From the NCBI RefSeq assembly GCF_900142655.1, contig NZ_FRBQ01000004.1, positions 124,001 through 188,000 of the forward strand: DNA of 64,000 bases, given 5' to 3'. Source of the DNA: Phytopseudomonas punonensis (GTDB taxonomy: Bacteria; Pseudomonadota; Gammaproteobacteria; Pseudomonadales; Pseudomonadaceae). A program made the translations under genes and the position numbers. The notes below the pieces were generated by a model, which was given only the letters and a program-made list of their open reading frames with translations, did not search any database and was not told the DNA's origin. This document shows, one piece after another, positions 8,817-17,082 of this stretch; positions within the stretch are counted from its first letter, which is position 1; each line of letters begins with the position of its first letter.

Positions 8817-9551
8817 TCAGAGGTAGCCCTGCAACTGCTGCGGTGGTCGCCAGCGCGTGGGCTTGCGAACCACATTCAACCCTTGCAGCTCGGCCAGCAT
8901 CACCTGGGCATCGAGTGCAGGCGAATCGGTGGCAGAGGCATAACTTGCGGCAAGCGCTCCGAGCACCTCGTCACTCAACCCCAGGTCACGCAGGCGCAGC
9001 ATGATTTTCTTGAAGTCATCGACGGCAGCTTCCCGGCTGAAATCACCCGCCCGCTCGAAATCCAGCAGATAAGCCTGTTCGGCCACCAGAAAGTTGTACG
9101 GATTACAGTCACCGTGAGCGATCCCATGACCATGCAGTTGGCCAAGCAGGCTCAGTGCCTGATGCGCACCTCGCTGCAATGCCTCACCAGCCAAGGTAGC
9201 CAAGGGCACACCTGGTAAGAAGCGCGTGAGCAAAAGGCTTTCATGAAACCGCGGATGACGAGACTCTGTGTAGAGCAGCGGCTCAGGCGCTGAAAAGCCC
9301 AGCGTCTTAAGCTTGGCGAGCAGCACCGCCTCGTTACGCAACGGAGATTGGTAGGGCCGCCGCAGGATTCGCTTCCACCAGGGCTTCATGGAGCGCCGAT
9401 AGCGTTTGACGAACAACGCCTCGTCTCCCTGGCCTATCCTGGCAACCGCACGCCCAGGCGCAAAATCTTCGAGGTCGACGAGAAGCGCCAATAACGCCCG
9501 GATCTGTTTGCGCCCGACGCGCTCATTTTGAAAGACTAGGGTCTTGCCCAC
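8817..9551 (-). CDS. WaaP/InaA-type LPS core kinase
   Basis: This small kinase has 244 residues from the chosen GTG at 9551. That start has an excellent ribosome site, GGGGAGG at 9558-9564 with 6-base spacing; ATGs at 9572 and 9593 are in frame but lack one. The nucleotide-binding Lys is in ALFVKRYRRS. The catalytic loop HGDCNPYNFLV (Asp148, Asn153) and the metal motif LLDFERAG (Asp164) are complete, so it should be active. It probably phosphorylates a core sugar. It lies 117 bp upstream of msbA in the same direction and head-to-head with the plus-strand GT-B gene at 9605. Confidence 0.78.
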   Translation of the reverse strand: MGKTLVFQNERVGRKQIRALLALLVDLEDFAPGRAVARIGQGDEALFVKRYRRSMKPWWKRILRRPYQSPLRNEAVLLAKLKTLGFSAPEPLLYTESRHPRFHESLLLTRFLPGVPLATLAGEALQRGAHQALSLLGQLHGHGIAHGDCNPYNFLVAEQAYLLDFERAGDFSREAAVDDFKKIMLRLRDLGLSDEVLGALAASYASATDSPALDAQVMLAELQGLNVVRKPTRWRPPQQLQGYL

Positions 9552-9604
9552 CTCATGCCTCCCCGCGAGCATCAGGTGCTTGCAGTGCAGCATGCCGCTG
9601 CCCC

Positions 9605-10858
9605 ATGGACCGGTTCATGTATAGCCTCTACGCCCAGACAAAAGAAAAGCTCAGGTTCGCCACCTATCGCGGCTACGACCTCTGCAACCCGACGGCAGCC
9701 GTGCTGGCGCATCTGCTGTTCGACAAGCGCTCGACCCGTAAAAAGATCCGCAGCGCGTTCAAGCTGATCCGCCTGACCCCGCGTTACCGCCACCATGATC
9801 AGCTGAAGGGTGACGCGTACATCTGGCATTGCGATCGCGACGATCAGACCAAGCTGGCCCTGAGTATCGGCAACCGACTCAGCGAAGAGCGGCGCCGGAA
9901 CATCAGCTACATGCCTGCCATCAAGGAAGATGCCACCAAGTCGCTGGACTGGCGCGCAATGTACGCGGCCTGGAGGATAACACGGCGCTGTTCGCTGCCA
10001 CTGCTGCTGCAGTTCTACGTATTCAGTGCGCTTTGCCATACCATCAAGCACTTCAGGGCCATCGACAGGCTGCAGATTCCCCAGCAGTTGACGTCATTGG
10101 TCAGCTTCAACAGCGCCAACATTCCCGAGTGCTTTCTGGTCGCCGCCTGCCGGCATCACGACCTGCCGACCTACTCACTGCAGCACGGGCTTTATCATCG
10201 TTACCGCGGCGAGCAACCGATCGATATCATCAACTATGAAAATGTCACGGCCGGCACCTTGCTGGTATGGAGCGAGTTCTGCCGCGCCGAAATTGCTGAA
10301 TTCCACCGTGAAATCGGCCGCACACCCGATTACCAAATACGGGTCGCAGGCTATATCGACCCACCCGAGCCTCAAACTGCTTCAAAACCATCGACGCAGG
10401 CGGGCAAACATCTTCTATGCGTGCTGCCGGGCAAACGCTATGTAGGCGACAGCATCGAACTGCTCCATCTACTGGCCGCGCTGCCTGCGCACTATCGGCT
10501 GACGGTGCGCCTGCACCCGCTGCTCGCCAAAGATGCGGCACTGATGACTGCCTTGCCATCAAGCGCCTCGCTCGACGACAGCCCAACCCTTGCACACGCG
10601 CTGCGTACCGGAGGTTATGACCTAGCAATCGGGTTCAATACCACCAGCCTCTTTGAAGCAACGCTGTTCGGCGTGCCTTGTGCCCTGTACCAAGCAAAGA
10701 GCCTGAACCTGATAACCGATGGCATTCCCAGCTTTAACAATACCGACGAACTGACGCGACTAGCGGATGCACCCACCGACACACGCCAGCTCGCCGAATA
10801 CATCTTGGGGGCGTCGTGCTTTCGCTACGCTGAAATCATCAACGCAGCAGAAACTTGA
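9605..10858 (+). CDS. Uncharacterised GT-B-like surface-carbohydrate biosynthesis protein
   Basis: The product has 417 residues. I do not recognise a named family. The C-terminal half looks like the GT-B fold of capsule or teichoic-acid transferases: GKRYVGDSIELLHLLAALPA, a YRLTVRLHPLL segment (the LHP motif) and GYDLAIGFNTTSLFEATLFG near residue 340. A central YSLQHGLYHRY resembles acceptor-site loops of polysialyl or glycerophosphate transferases. It is the only plus-strand gene in the outer-core block. Its start is about 50 bp from the start of the divergent kinase, and its end overlaps the convergent GT2 gene by 20 bp (10839-10858). Met5 (9617) is an alternative start; neither has a clear ribosome site. 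It may be a later insertion. Confidence 0.65.
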   Translation: MDRFMYSLYAQTKEKLRFATYRGYDLCNPTAAVLAHLLFDKRSTRKKIRSAFKLIRLTPRYRHHDQLKGDAYIWHCDRDDQTKLALSIGNRLSEERRRNISYMPAIKEDATKSLDWRAMYAAWRITRRCSLPLLLQFYVFSALCHTIKHFRAIDRLQIPQQLTSLVSFNSANIPECFLVAACRHHDLPTYSLQHGLYHRYRGEQPIDIINYENVTAGTLLVWSEFCRAEIAEFHREIGRTPDYQIRVAGYIDPPEPQTASKPSTQAGKHLLCVLPGKRYVGDSIELLHLLAALPAHYRLTVRLHPLLAKDAALMTALPSSASLDDSPTLAHALRTGGYDLAIGFNTTSLFEATLFGVPCALYQAKSLNLITDGIPSFNNTDELTRLADAPTDTRQLAEYILGASCFRYAEIINAAET

Positions 10859-11699
10859 GCGCTACGCGCCACAGGGCGGGGTAGCGCAGAACCTCGGTTG
10901 CCCGGAGCCAGCTAATCCGCAAAGCCCATGGCAGTTTCGCTCGCCTCAAGAGGCGTAGCCAGTAACGTACAGCCGCCTCCTCCTTGCGGCGCACCCGGTC
11001 TGGATTCAAGGGCGTGCCGCAAGAAAACGGCAGCGCCACTGGTGCCGCAGCGGCATAGGCGAGCGCCTGCCTAGCCCACGCCTCAGCAAAGCTGCCTAGG
11101 GAAAAGTGCAAAAGTTCGATATCGAAGACGACGGCGATCTTGCTCCGCTGGGCAACACGCAGACTGAAATCGACGTCATAAAAATGAAAGCCCTCTAACC
11201 TCTCATCGAAGCGCGTTTCGGCCCACGCCGAACGACGGACGAACAACCAGACACCATCCAGCGCTACGACCGGTACACAGCAGTTCGATCCACTATCGGC
11301 AGGCTTGGCAAAAGCAGCGCTGGCAAGCTCTCTCGACGCACCATGCCGCACGTTGATGCACAGATCGCCCTCATCACCGCTATGCCAGCCAGACGGTGTT
11401 GCCGCTTTGTAGCGACTTCCCGCCAGACCAATGAGGGCAAGCCCCTCGTGGTGCGAAAAATGATCGAGTGCACGCACGCCCCAATCCTGGCTCAAGAACT
11501 CCACGTCCTCATGCACGAAACATACGAACGGGTGGCGCGCCCTGGAGGCACCCTCGTTGTATACCGCGCAGATACCTCGGCCCTCGGTGCTGTTGTCCAC
11601 GGCAATCAGCTCGTACTCGACACCGATCGTGGCCTCGATATTGCTAGCCACAGCCTGTAGCCGTGCGGGCTGAGCGCTGCAGATGACGACGGAGATCAA
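10839..11699 (-). CDS. GT2-like glycosyltransferase (outer core)
   Basis: The product has 286 residues. It opens with ISVVICSAQPARLQAVASNI and AVDNSTEGRGICAVYNEGA, typical of the GT2 subgroup that also covers rhamnosyl- and galactosyltransferase-like proteins. An HEDVEF motif near residue 63 takes the place of the usual DXD. A GVWLFVRR segment and FHFYDVDFSLRV complete the catalytic domain. The C-terminus is basic and may form a membrane-touching helix. It is the last gene of the second minus-strand glycosyltransferase operon, 25 bp after the GT2 at 11725, and it runs convergently into the plus-strand GT-B gene. Substrate unknown. Confidence 0.78.
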   Translation of the reverse strand: MISVVICSAQPARLQAVASNIEATIGVEYELIAVDNSTEGRGICAVYNEGASRARHPFVCFVHEDVEFLSQDWGVRALDHFSHHEGLALIGLAGSRYKAATPSGWHSGDEGDLCINVRHGASRELASAAFAKPADSGSNCCVPVVALDGVWLFVRRSAWAETRFDERLEGFHFYDVDFSLRVAQRSKIAVVFDIELLHFSLGSFAEAWARQALAYAAAAPVALPFSCGTPLNPDRVRRKEEAAVRYWLRLLRRAKLPWALRISWLRATEVLRYPALWRVALKFLLR

Positions 11700-11724
11700 G
11701 CCAGGTCCCCCGAAAAAAGATCGT

Positions 11725-12516
11725 TCATTTAACTTTCTTCAGCCCCAGGTAATAGAGTGGAAACTTGAGGTACAGCTTGAGTTTCTTGCGCATCAGGTAG
11801 CTCTTGCTGCGGCCAAGCCATTTTTCCTCGAAGGTGTACTTGGCGCGTTTGGTCATCAACCATTGACGAGCCGAGGTATGTGTCCTAAGCGTGCGGCTGT
11901 CGAGATGATCGACGACCGACGATGTGACCAGCACGTGGCGCAACCCCTTGGACTGGAGCGTCAGCGCATAGTCGTTGTCCGCGTACCAGAAGAAGAACCG
12001 CTCATCCAGAGCGCCGATCACCTCCAGGATGGAACGGCGAAAAACCAGGCACCACCCGGAAATTTCCTTCAGCACACCGTAGCCTGGGTAGACGCCGCTG
12101 TTGAGAGCGAAGCCATTACGTGGATGGTGCAGGGAGCAGGCTGGGCTGGCACTGCTGACGCTCGGATCCTGCTCAAACACCTGCAACAGCTCGGCGGCCC
12201 AACCTGCATGGAAAGAGAGATCGTTATTGCAGATGGCCACGAACGGCGCCTGCCCCTCGCGGATGCCTATATTCATGTAAGCGTGATAGTTGAAGGGGGC
12301 GTTGGGATAGAGCGTTTCGACACCTGGCTGCGTATAAGCCGGCGTCTGAGCGTTGGACTCGAGCACCCAGATGCGCAAGCGAATCCGCTCTGGGTCTTCG
12401 GATGCCACCAACGAATCGAGACAGTGCTCGGTGACCTGACGCAGAGCCGCGTCTTTGGCAAAGCTGAGTATTACCACGTCAAACCACACGGGCGACGCTG
12501 CAGAAGAATCAGTCAT
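11725..12516 (-). CDS. GT2 family glycosyltransferase (outer core)
   Basis: The product has 263 residues. The domain starts at FDVVILSFAKDAALRQVTEH, followed by WVLESNAQ, an AICNNDLSFHAGW segment (Asn-Asp at the DXD position, about residue 95), a GWCLVFRRSILEVIG segment and FFWYADNDYALTL. This order fits the rhamnosyltransferase-like GT2 group. The C-terminal end is very basic (Lys-rich), suggesting contact with the membrane or the phosphorylated core. It lies 33 bp downstream of the CgeB-like gene and 25 bp upstream of the next GT2, all in one direction. Donor and acceptor are not deducible. Confidence 0.8.
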   Translation of the reverse strand: MTDSSAASPVWFDVVILSFAKDAALRQVTEHCLDSLVASEDPERIRLRIWVLESNAQTPAYTQPGVETLYPNAPFNYHAYMNIGIREGQAPFVAICNNDLSFHAGWAAELLQVFEQDPSVSSASPACSLHHPRNGFALNSGVYPGYGVLKEISGWCLVFRRSILEVIGALDERFFFWYADNDYALTLQSKGLRHVLVTSSVVDHLDSRTLRTHTSARQWLMTKRAKYTFEEKWLGRSKSYLMRKKLKLYLKFPLYYLGLKKVK

Positions 12517-12549
12517 GAGATATCTCGGAATGCGGAAATTCAGGTGTTA

Positions 12550-13629
12550 CTAAGCACAGGCCAGAATGCGCGCAACGCGGTTCGCCCAGGTGTGCTGCTC
12601 GAGGAAGCGGGCCCGACCGTTGCGCGCGATACGCTCACGCTCTGCGGGATTGGCCAAGTAATAGCGAACCTTGTCCTTGAGTTCGGCCCTCGAACGAAAT
12701 ACCTCTATTTCTTCGCCAGGTGTGAACAAGGACGAGATTTCCTCGCAGTAGTCGGTTAGCAGGAAGCAACCGGCTGATATTGCTTCGAAGATCCGCAGAT
12801 TGACGCCGGTTTCCGCACCATAAAAATCCGAGCGGGTAATGTTGAGCACGATCCGAGAGGTTTGCAGCAGCTCGCGCAACTCCTCCCCCCAAACCGCCTG
12901 GTCATCGACCCGATGCTGCAGCTCGGGAGACATCAAGGAATGGTTACGGCGCCAGCGATTGCCACGCACGGTCAGATGCTCACGTATGTTTTCCAGCAGA
13001 AAAACCCTGCGTAGATCAGCGCTACCGACGAACAGAACATCGCGCTCTGGCTCACGGTGCTGCTGCGACAAGACCACGGCGCCAAATGGCAAGTGCTGCG
13101 CATTGAGCCCCAGGGTTTCACGAAAGAACCGCGTGGTGACCTCGGAAAACGAGAATAGCGAGTCGTAGAGCGGCAGCTCCTTCCCGATGAAGTATAGAAA
13201 CTCCCTGCGCTTGGAGTAGAGATTGCAGCTATCGGTGTCATACAGCATAAAACGAGCACCGCAATCGCGCACCATGGCTGCCACCTGAGCGATGTCGTAA
13301 TGCTTGTAGAGAAAACCGACCACCAGCACATGTGTCGGCGCCTCATCCTCCAGCAGCCTGCGCAGCGGCTCCAGAGGCAGCCGGGGCAAATGCGAGAAAC
13401 CGTCCCTCTCACCTGCCTTGTTGCTCGCCTTGTACAGTGCCGACGCTACGCCGTACCAGCGGCGCGGCTTCTGCCGCAAGGCGTCCCAATGCACGGCTGG
13501 CACACCAGCCTCAAGAAAGGCCTCGAACAGCTCATGCCCCAGCGGCACACCACCTATCCCATCTAGAATCAAATATTTACGCTTGCCAACAGCGGGCGTA
13601 TCGCCCTCAGGCACTTGTTCCATGTTCAC
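12550..13629 (-). CDS. CgeB-like GT-B glycosyltransferase (outer core)
   Basis: The product has 359 residues. It has the shape of the CgeB / GT1-related group: an N-terminal YLILDGIGGVPLGHELFEAF Rossmann start, a central DVLFVGSADLRRVFLLENI segment near residue 195, and the C-terminal donor site with GAETGVNLRIFEAISAGCFL near residue 270, followed by FRSRAELKDKVRYYLANPAE. These C-terminal features match the glycosyl-transferase domain that follows the GT4 E-x7-E logic. Two Met codons (1 and 3) are possible starts. It lies 93 bp after the GT2 gene at 13723 and before two more GT2 genes. Function in core assembly is inferred from context. Confidence 0.75.
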   Translation of the reverse strand: MNMEQVPEGDTPAVGKRKYLILDGIGGVPLGHELFEAFLEAGVPAVHWDALRQKPRRWYGVASALYKASNKAGERDGFSHLPRLPLEPLRRLLEDEAPTHVLVVGFLYKHYDIAQVAAMVRDCGARFMLYDTDSCNLYSKRREFLYFIGKELPLYDSLFSFSEVTTRFFRETLGLNAQHLPFGAVVLSQQHREPERDVLFVGSADLRRVFLLENIREHLTVRGNRWRRNHSLMSPELQHRVDDQAVWGEELRELLQTSRIVLNITRSDFYGAETGVNLRIFEAISAGCFLLTDYCEEISSLFTPGEEIEVFRSRAELKDKVRYYLANPAERERIARNGRARFLEQHTWANRVARILACA

Positions 13630-13722
13630 TCATCCACAGGCTCCCGGTTGCCGCTTGCACGGCGCATGACCGGAGGCTCGATTAATCCATTGCCAAGTAT
13701 GCGACCTGGCACCGCGCGCAGT

Positions 13723-14655
13723 TCAGCAAGGTAGTTCGGAGCGCCGCTTCAACAACAAGTGCCGGAAACGCTTGAACAACTGGCGATCCCATTGCCGTAA
13801 CGGGATCTGCGCAAAAAGGCTCCATGCGAACCGTTTGTCCTGAGTTACCGCCGGGCCAAGTATCTTGGTCAGCAAGCGGGCCTTCCCAGACTCGTACGCC
13901 GGATGGTTTCGATAGAGATCTAGCAACTGCATACCATAGCGGTACTCAGCAAGGTAGTTCCGCGATAGACCACCCTCATGCTTTCGATACAGGGTCACGG
14001 CATCCGGTATCACGTGAACCTGATAACCGGCATGGGCAATTTTCAGGGTCATCTGAAAATCCTGTACACGCAGCTGCGGGTCGTACTTGCCCGCCGCGAG
14101 CATGGCTTCACGTCGGTACATGACCAGATTGCCGCCCACCACCAGCGCCTGGGCCAGTGCCTGGGCGAAATCATAGCGCCGCACTTCCCGCGCCTTGGTT
14201 TTCTTTGGCAACACCGTACCGTTCTGGTCAATTCGCACCGCACGACCGCCTAGGCACCCCACCTGAGGATGGGCAAACAAGTAATCGGCCTGCAGGGCGA
14301 TGCGCCCTGGCACCATGATGTCGTCCGCATCGAAAGTGGCCACGAACTCGCCGCGTGCCAGATCCAATCCCCGATTCAGCGCAGCGCTTACCCCCTGATT
14401 GGGCTGGCGAATGAACTCCACTCGGTGCACTGCCGGATAACTTCGCCAGTCACTCAGCGCCTCCTCGATACGCTCCGCACTGTCATCGGTGGAACCATCG
14501 TCGATAACAATGAGCTCGATGGCGGGATAGTTCTGCTCAAGAATGCTGCGCAGCGCATCCCCCACGTAGTTGGCGTAGTTGAAACACGGCACGATAACGC
14601 TGACTAACGGCGCAACGGGTCGCTCGTTAGCACTCACAGGCGGCACGCCTGCCAA
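13723..14655 (-). CDS. GT2 family glycosyltransferase, paralogue of the 2794-3672 gene
   Basis: The product has 310 residues. The GT-A domain begins PLVSVIVPCFNYANYVGDAL, followed by VIDDGSTDDS and the motif FDADDIM near residue 115. The body resembles the GT2 at 2794-3672 throughout: both have a glycine-rich RAVRID or GIVLID segment, an RREAM or RREAL segment, then RVQDF or RIEDY, HPAYE or HPGYE, and a shared AQIP motif. It overlaps the GT4 gene upstream by 22 bp (14634-14655). The pair therefore repeats the GT4-then-GT2 order of the first operon. Its final residues (SELPC) have no counterpart in the paralogue. Confidence 0.84.
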   Translation of the reverse strand: MAGVPPVSANERPVAPLVSVIVPCFNYANYVGDALRSILEQNYPAIELIVIDDGSTDDSAERIEEALSDWRSYPAVHRVEFIRQPNQGVSAALNRGLDLARGEFVATFDADDIMVPGRIALQADYLFAHPQVGCLGGRAVRIDQNGTVLPKKTKAREVRRYDFAQALAQALVVGGNLVMYRREAMLAAGKYDPQLRVQDFQMTLKIAHAGYQVHVIPDAVTLYRKHEGGLSRNYLAEYRYGMQLLDLYRNHPAYESGKARLLTKILGPAVTQDKRFAWSLFAQIPLRQWDRQLFKRFRHLLLKRRSELPC

Positions 14656-15767
14656 CTCGACAACGTAGCGAAGAAGCGCGGCGCGACAGCGGAGTCGACG
14701 AAGCGACTTTCCAGCCAGCCATGCATATCTTCACGAAGCTGCTCCAGCTCCCGCTGCTGAGCCGAAGCAACGTTTTGCAGGCTGGCAGAGAGCGCATGCC
14801 AGTCACCAAAGGTGAACAACTGCCCCTTTTCACCGACGACCTCCCGCCCACCGCCGCAGTCGCTGCAGACCACCGGCAGACCCGCAGCCATGGCTTCTAG
14901 CAGCACCATTCCAAAGGGTTCGTGATCAGAGCTGAGTGCGAACATGTCGAAGGCTTTGAAGTAACGCCGCGCTTGCGGCACCTGCCCCAGAAAGCGAACC
15001 TGCTCTCCGATGCCCAGCTCGTCGACCAGTATCTTGAGCCTGGACTCGAGGCGACCCTCGCCAGCGATCACCAGCAGACTGCTTACCGGCAAGGTAGGCA
15101 GTGCGTCGGCAAAGGCGCGGATGAGCGTCTCCTGATCCTTGTCAGGATGCAATCTCCCCACGTTACCGATAACCCAAGCCTGGCTCGGCAAACCAAGCGC
15201 CTGGCGAGCGTCTGAGCGGGATAATTGCTCAGACTGCACGGCATCCAGGTCGATACGGTTGTAGAGCGTCTGGATACGTTGCTGCGGCCAGCCCGGCAGG
15301 CAGGCGCGCAAATCATCACGCACCGCATCCGATACACCAAATAGATAAAGACGTTTACGGAACAGGTTAGCGAACAGCTGGCGCGACTTGCGCTGATAAT
15401 CGCCAAAGGCGTGGTGGATACCGATCACCGGCAGCTTGCTGCCCAGCATCGCCACATAAGCCGGCTTGGAGCGGTGGGCAATGCACAGCGCGAAGTTGCG
15501 CTCAGAAACGATCCGACGAATCGCGCGAATCGCGCCGAGCTTCAGCCCTCTGAGCGCCTTGCTGCTGTACTCAAGGAAGACCACCTCATCAGAAGCTGAC
15601 CCGGCTTCTACTCCGGCGTCATATTTACCACTCAGGTATACGGTCATTACCTTGTAGGGTGTGTCGGCAAAGAGCACGGCGTATTGTCGAGCGCAATCGA
15701 GAAACGGCCCGTCGTAGCCATGGCAGATCTGTAGCACCCATGCCTGGCTCACATTATTAGTATTCAT
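14634..15767 (-). CDS. GT4 family glycosyltransferase, paralogue of the 3669-4817 gene
   Basis: From the ATG at 15767 the product has 377 residues; an in-frame ATG six codons upstream (15785) is possible. The GT-B C-terminal domain shows IGNVGRLHPDKDQETLIRAF near residue 195, the segment RFLGQVPQARRYFKAFDMFA, and the GT4 site HEPFGMVLLEAM with E-x7-E near residue 285. IGIHHAFGDYQRK near residue 125 corresponds to the GVSHGFGEYDRF segment of the other GT4 gene. It is the first gene of the second outer-core operon, with a plausible promoter at 15922-15950. The similarity to WapH-type enzymes of P. aeruginosa is only positional. Confidence 0.83.
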   Translation of the reverse strand: MNTNNVSQAWVLQICHGYDGPFLDCARQYAVLFADTPYKVMTVYLSGKYDAGVEAGSASDEVVFLEYSSKALRGLKLGAIRAIRRIVSERNFALCIAHRSKPAYVAMLGSKLPVIGIHHAFGDYQRKSRQLFANLFRKRLYLFGVSDAVRDDLRACLPGWPQQRIQTLYNRIDLDAVQSEQLSRSDARQALGLPSQAWVIGNVGRLHPDKDQETLIRAFADALPTLPVSSLLVIAGEGRLESRLKILVDELGIGEQVRFLGQVPQARRYFKAFDMFALSSDHEPFGMVLLEAMAAGLPVVCSDCGGGREVVGEKGQLFTFGDWHALSASLQNVASAQQRELEQLREDMHGWLESRFVDSAVAPRFFATLSSWQACRL

Positions 15768-15921
15768 TGATCCAACTCTTATCACGGCAACATTCAGGTG
15801 CAGATGGGCACCCGTGAAAGTCGCATCGGCTACAGCTGGAATTCAGGCCTCTTAGCTTGATTTCCGAGCAGCCGAAAACCTCGACCATAGGGGTCGGAGA
15901 TGCGATGAGTCAGCAAGGTTC

Positions 15922-15950
15922 AGTATATTTGATGGGCGGTGCTCAACCCA
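15922..15950 (-). promoter_or_regulatory. Candidate sigma-70 promoter of the second glycosyltransferase operon
   Basis: On the reverse strand TGGGTT (15945-15950) lies 17 bases from TATACT (15922-15927). The -10 is close to consensus and the -35 is weak, which often means an activator is needed. The nearest downstream gene is the GT4 at 15767. A perfect 14-bp palindrome lies 6 bp upstream of the -35. Found by eye. Confidence 0.45.
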
Positions 15951-15955
15951 TTTTC

Positions 15956-15969
15956 TGACCGATCGGTCA
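15956..15969. promoter_or_regulatory. Perfect 14-bp palindrome TGACCGATCGGTCA, possible regulator site
   Basis: The sequence is identical to its own reverse complement and lies in the 236-bp gap between the pyruvyl transferase gene (ends 16004) and the GT4 gene (starts 15767), 6 bp upstream of the candidate -35 element. The TGACC...GGTCA form is typical of TetR-family operators. No regulator gene is nearby, so the binding protein is unknown. Confidence 0.45.
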
Positions 15970-16003
15970 CATGCAAAACAGCCCTAGGCTGCCGTCTGCG
16001 CCG

Positions 16004-17080
16004 CTATCGTGCAGCGCGCCGATCTCGGGCTATCTGGGCTATCACGGCAAACATCGCGCCGGCCTGACAGCGAGCATCGTGAAGGAAGCTTGCGATGCCC
16101 GCCTGCTCTGCTTGGCTGAACACGATGCGCTGCGCATCACCAACTGCTTCCTCATAGGAGGAGCGCAGGCGCTCGCTTAACCCGACCTGCCCAAGCAAGG
16201 CTTCGATCTTGTGAGTATTCGAAGCGATGGCATAAAAAGGGGTCCCGGTGACCAGGCACAAGGTCACTAGATGAAAACGCCCAGTAATCACGCCCTGCGA
16301 CCGGCGTAAAAGAGCGAGGAAGCGGCGCGGAGCAAGTACTGCGTAACGCCAGCGCAGCTTGTCAATCCGCGAACCGGGGAGCTCAGCGGGATAACGATGC
16401 AGATAACTGGCGGCAATGCGTCGGTAGGCCTTCAGACGCTTGCGTAGATTCTTGCGCAGATAGACATCGAATCCCTTGCCCAGCTGCAAAGGGGCAACGG
16501 TGCGGATGCTGACATAACGCAGATGAGGATTGGTACAGCTGACGCGCCATGCCTCGCGCAAACGCTCCGTGAGTACACTGCCATTAATCAGCAGGCCCTG
16601 ACGAACAGGCGTCTTGCCTTGGTACTGATAAGACAGCGTCAGATCCGGAACAACCTCGGCCGATACACCGACCTCACCCAGCGCAGCCTGACTCAACACG
16701 TCTCGCACGAATATGCGCGTGAACAAGGGCGCATCGGCATTGAGCCGCACATTGTTCTGCCAAACCGAATTGATCAGAAAACAGGGCACTCCATGCTCGC
16801 GACAATACCGCGCCAGCGCACCATAGCGCAGGGCCAGCGGCGCATCATCGTGCATGGTGCCTTCGCCATTGACTAGACAGATATCTGCAGCGCGAATGTC
16901 CCGTTGCAACTGCTCATCTGTCTGCCAGTCATGGTGCATCGGGCAAGCGCGCAGAATCTCCATGCCAGCCCCTTCGGCCAGCGTGTAGATCTGCTGCATC
17001 ACCAAATGGCAGCCGTGGTGCCCTTCAGAAGACGTGTCGTTGAACAGCAGCGTCTTCAACCTTGCCTGGCTGCCAGCCAA
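16004..17080 (-). CDS. Polysaccharide pyruvyl transferase family protein
   Basis: The product has 358 residues and matches the polysaccharide pyruvyl transferase family (CsaB/WcaK/ExoV group), which transfers pyruvate from phosphoenolpyruvate to a sugar as a ketal, or in some members acts on the chain differently. Visible features are TLLFNDTSSEGHHGCHLVMQ at the N-terminus (the family's first Rossmann strand and Gly-His turn), VNGEGTMHDD near residue 70, VRDVLSQAALG near residue 125, VVPDLTLSYQ near residue 145, and the C-terminal GVITGRFHLVTLCLVTGTPF near residue 265 with the conserved GRFH. It follows the carbamoyltransferase gene after 2 bp, so the two are co-transcribed. Its presence suggests acidic pyruvate groups on the core. 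Confidence 0.85.
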   Translation of the reverse strand: MAGSQARLKTLLFNDTSSEGHHGCHLVMQQIYTLAEGAGMEILRACPMHHDWQTDEQLQRDIRAADICLVNGEGTMHDDAPLALRYGALARYCREHGVPCFLINSVWQNNVRLNADAPLFTRIFVRDVLSQAALGEVGVSAEVVPDLTLSYQYQGKTPVRQGLLINGSVLTERLREAWRVSCTNPHLRYVSIRTVAPLQLGKGFDVYLRKNLRKRLKAYRRIAASYLHRYPAELPGSRIDKLRWRYAVLAPRRFLALLRRSQGVITGRFHLVTLCLVTGTPFYAIASNTHKIEALLGQVGLSERLRSSYEEAVGDAQRIVFSQAEQAGIASFLHDARCQAGAMFAVIAQIARDRRAAR

Positions 17081-17082
17081 AC

